From Cryptomeria japonica (lineage: Eukaryota > Streptophyta > Pinopsida > Cupressales > Cupressaceae), in the NCBI RefSeq assembly GCF_030272615.1, contig NC_081406.1, positions 480,658,900 through 480,722,899 on the forward strand: a stretch of DNA of 64,000 nucleotides, given 5' to 3'. Position 1 is the stretch's first letter. Every line of letters begins with the position of its first letter. Below are positions 60,962 to 64,000 of the stretch, piece by piece. The notes beneath the pieces are model-generated. The model saw only the letters and a program-made list of their open reading frames with translations, did not search any database and was not told where the DNA came from. The translations under genes were made by a program, and so were the position numbers.

Positions 60962-63095
60962 TGCAGGAGCACCTAGTTGAGTAAAAACTCTCCTTTTTGA
61001 GTATTTCATGCTTTCATGTTTGTAATGTCTTGTGTTAGGTTTATGATGTTGTTTAGGTTTTTGTGTGTCTTTTCAAGTGGTATTGATCTCATTTTGTGCT
61101 CAAGAGGTCAAGTTTTGCCTTTCAGGATGTGAGTTGACAATTTTGGGTTTTTAGGCCAAAAAGGGCAAAAATGTGTAAAATTGCCTAAAAGGTCTAGAAA
61201 TGCTTCCCAAAGCATTGAAACATGTTTTCTAAGTGTTTTCAAGAATTTCTTATGTGTTAAGATAAGTTTATGAGGTTAGGTTGTAAAAAATGCCTCTTGG
61301 AGCAACAAATGTTGTCATTTGGGCTTGAAAAAGTTCTCATTTTTGGTCATTTCTAGTTAATGAAGTTGTGGAACCCTCATGTCTATAATGGGCTTGATAA
61401 CTGACTTTAAATAATATAAAAATGCCTCCCTTATCCTTGAAAAATGTTGGTGATTGTATTGACTAAGTTTTCCATATATGAAAAAGATGAAATTCTGGCT
61501 TTTAATGTGTTTTTCTCTCTTTTAGAGAAGCAGTCTGTACTGTAGCACATTTGGTCCATACTGTACCTTTTGGGAAGTGTTCATATTGGTCTTCCAATTC
61601 TATTCAAGTGATCATTGTATTGGTTTTCCATTTGCAAGTTGGTTAAGGAAAATTCTTTCAGTTGGGTGTGCTCACTGCCCTATCAAGGGTTTGGGTTTCA
61701 AAATGCCACAACTTGACTAATCCAGGCCTGGGCTCCCACCAAATGGATTTGGTCAAGTTGGTATGCATGTATATAAAGTATATAAGTTTCTTTTATGCCA
61801 GGGTTGTGATGGAAAAGGTGAATTTGAGCACTTATTAGGCAAGTTGTCTAACTTGGCTAATATTCTTCCTTAAGGCTCAAACTTTGGGTTCTGAGCATCA
61901 AATGTTGAAACAAAGCAAGGGTAGAGGTCTGCACCTATCCTACAAGCATTTTGAAGGAATTGGAACTCCAAACTTTATTCTTTTTGCATTATAAGAAGTC
62001 ACTATTTGCGAAGGGGAGCGAACTCCCTGTTTTGGGAAATATATTGGTTTTTGGCATCAATATTGTCTTTGAAACCTTCCACGCATGAAGCCTTCACCAT
62101 AATTATTCAATGCAGAGTTAACTTGTTAAAAGGTTTATATATTCTATGGTGTAGGCATTTTAGAAGTTCTAACCCTCTATTGTGCAGTAAAGACAGTGAA
62201 AGACAGTGAAAACAATGAAAATGACTGTTTTTGTCATCTTCTACAGCTAGTGTGATAAGTGTTTGTCAAAATGACAAGTGGTAACTGTTGGTTAATTTTC
62301 TCCAAGGTGTGGAAAGGCCTAACAATCAGTCTAGGGCCTTGGTTTGAGGATTTGTGAAATCAAACATTGCAAGCTCAAAACCCTCACTAAACCCTACATT
62401 TATGCCCAAAATTTAGGGCAGTCACTAAACCCTCTTCATGGAGCCTAAGACTTGAAAAAACATTGAGCTTAGACCTCTAACACATCATCCAAAACAATTT
62501 TTTTGGTGCAAATTCCCATTGTTGGGCGGGGTGAGCAAAAAGGTGCCAATTAGCCCTCCATGAGCTACTAGCCTTCTTGGACTTCAAAACTGCATTTTCT
62601 AGGACCCGATTGGTTTTTGCTTGTTGGAACTTGTGAAACCTTTGGGTGAACTATCTAGGAACACTAAGATAGACCCCTCCACCTTCTTGACAAAGGACAA
62701 AAACTTTTGGGGTTTGCCACCTAGCAAAGGGGTTTGAGTAGAAGAGTAAAAATGCCTAAGTGCTACAAGAACATACATGATCAAAGACAAAACCTTTGCC
62801 TTGCTTCATAGAACCTTTGGAGGAGTTTGCCTATTCTTGGTGTAGTAGGTATGTATGCCTAGATATTAGAGCATTGAGTTGGAGCATATTCAAATAAGGA
62901 GGAGTGAAGTGAGTAAGGGTATGAGCCTACACAAAGGGTGGATGTTGGATAAGTAATACTTGAGATGCTTAGTATTATAACCTTAATTTGATTTTGCAAA
63001 CATACAAAATAGTCACAAACAAGTTTTTTGGAAACCTATTGAACCATGAGACCCAATTAACCTTGTGGAGTACTTCTCTAGCATTCTCCCTATCA
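60962..63095 (+). repeat. Gypsy-E right LTR
   Basis: Same sequence as the left LTR with scattered changes, a few indels and only one 38-bp unit. Ends CTATCA at 63095, where Copia-D resumes. Confidence 0.92.
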
Positions 63096-64000
63096 ACAAA
63101 TGACACAACTCCCAACTTGTGTCTTAGGTACTCAAAAGTTCTTGCTGACAATGATTTGTTGAAAATGTCTGCTACTTGCTCTCTAGTAGGAACATATTCC
63201 ATCTTAACTTCTTGTCCTTGAACCTTCTCTCTGAGAAAATGATACTTTATGGCTATATGATTTGTCCTGGAATGCATCACTAGATTCTTTGCTATGTTGA
63301 TAGCACTTGAATTATCACACTGGATGAGAATAGGATCAGTTATGTCCACCTATATGTCTTTGAGGGTCTACCTAATCCAAAGCACCTAAGAGAAGCATGT
63401 AGTAGCAGCAATGCATTCTGCTTCAATAGTTGATAGAGAGACTAAATCCTGCTTCTTGTTGTGCCATGAGACCAACCAGTCACCTAGGAAGAATGAACCA
63501 CCACTTGTGCTTTTTTGGTCATCAATGTAGCCTACTCAATCAACATCAGTGTATGCTTCCAAGATAAAATCTCCTTGTTTATGGTACCACAGTCCATAAC
63601 TGAGTGTTCCTTGTAGGTACCTAAAAATTCTGCTAACTACATTCATATGCGACTGCTTTGGTGTAGCTTGAAATATGACCACCATACATACTGCTTGCAC
63701 TATATCCGGTCTAGAGGCAATTAGATACAATAATCTACCTATCATGGATCTATACAATGTCTGATCCACCACCTGTGATTCATCATTCTTGCTTAATTTT
63801 CTTTTGGTCACCATGGGGGTACTTACCGGTTTGCAATCCTTGAGTTGAAATTTCTTCAACATATCCTTTGTATACTTGGTTTGAGAGATAAAGATTCCCT
63901 TACCTTTTTGTAATATCTGCAAACCAAGGAAGTGTGCCAATTCACCAAGCATTGACATCTCAAATTCTCACAACATTTGATCAACAAATTCTTTTCAAAG
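63096..64000 (-). pseudogene. Copia-D reverse transcriptase C-terminal part and RNase H, partial
   Basis: Entering from the window end on the minus strand: ELAHFLGLQILQKGKGIFIS, KKFQLKDCKPVSTPMVT, YRSMIGRLLYLIASRPDI and YLQGTLSYGLWYH, which are the conserved tail of the copia reverse transcriptase; then RNase H with IQCDNSSAINIAKN, HIAIKYHFLREKVQ and VADIFNKSLSARTFEYLRHKLG. Stops near 63536 and 63350 interrupt it. The reading ends at 63096, exactly where the Gypsy-E LTR begins. Confidence 0.9.

Larger units (their letters stand above)
54137..63095 (+). mobile_element. Gypsy-E: Ty3/gypsy chromovirus inserted in Copia-D
   Basis: LTRs of about 2.2 kb (54137-56346) and 2.1 kb (about 60962-63095) are highly similar. 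The primer-binding site TGGTATCAAAGCC is at 56350-56362 and the polypurine tract TTTGGGGGAGTA at 60947-60958. The plus-strand gag-pol runs protease, reverse transcriptase, RNase H, integrase, and a chromodomain follows, which marks the chromovirus branch. The exact first base of the LTR is uncertain by a few bases (left TGCATAAGGAGC, right TGGTGCAGGAGC), and I could not fix a clean target duplication (left TCAAG, right ACAAA). It interrupts Copia-D between RNase H and its LTR. Confidence 0.9.
53018..64000 (-). mobile_element. Copia-D: minus-strand copia element, split by Gypsy-E and cut by the window end
   Basis: The 3' LTR is 53018-53961 (in element orientation TGTTAGAAATTTGG to GTTCAACA). 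The polypurine tract (53962-53975) and a short 3' untranslated stretch follow to about 54136. The element resumes at 63096 with the end of RNase H and reverse transcriptase and runs off the window. Its protein differs from Copia-A and Copia-C, so it is a separate family. The 5' LTR and second target duplication lie outside. Confidence 0.88.

Noticed and set aside
1-64000. CRISPR arrays, bacterial operons, rRNA genes
   Set aside because: None of the expected signals; the sequence is eukaryotic repeat DNA throughout.

Overview
The window looks like nuclear DNA of a seed plant with a large, repeat-rich genome. I see no host protein gene. Almost everything recognisable is a plant-type transposable element: CACTA (En/Spm) DNA transposon, Ty1/copia and Ty3/gypsy LTR elements, a tRNA-derived SINE, and decayed repeats. 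Very long LTRs, deep nesting and heavy decay would suit a gymnosperm, but nothing here proves the species.

Layout. (1) 787-21504: one long CACTA element. Its ends read CACTA...TAGTG with similar terminal inverted repeats and a 3-bp CAA duplication. On the minus strand it carries an intron-rich TNP2-type transposase (11505-15533), a Transposase_24-like second gene (about 6562-9381) and, just upstream of the latter, a reading frame with clear SET-domain motifs (about 9519-10268). The rest is non-coding sequence with local tandem repeats, a compound microsatellite and a relic of a gypsy-like element (19370-20800). (2) 21508-25559: no gene; minor repeats. (3) 25560-48076: a nest of four LTR elements whose boundaries can be read from target-site duplications. 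Copia-A (25560-48076, plus strand, badly decayed) is the host. Its left LTR is split by element B (26489-34269), a pol-less LTR element with a gag-like coiled-coil/zinc-knuckle region and a long reading frame of unknown function, itself split by a solo LTR (30859-31903). Its right LTR is split by Copia-C (40042-47380), a minus-strand member of the same family as Copia-A. (4) 48077-53017: anonymous sequence with one SINE. (5) 53018 to beyond the window end: Copia-D (minus strand), split by Gypsy-E (54137-63095), a chromodomain gypsy element with LTRs of about 2.1-2.2 kb.

All autonomous pol genes carry in-frame stops, many of them TAG, as expected from C-to-T decay of methylated repeats. The observations I rate highest are: the SET-like frame inside a CACTA element; two predicted stem-loops, one bracketing the polypurine tract/LTR junction and one near the LTR 3' end next to the primer-binding site, whose arms differ between LTR families yet stay complementary; and the long unknown frame in element B, which reads in frame straight across the solo-LTR insertion site.
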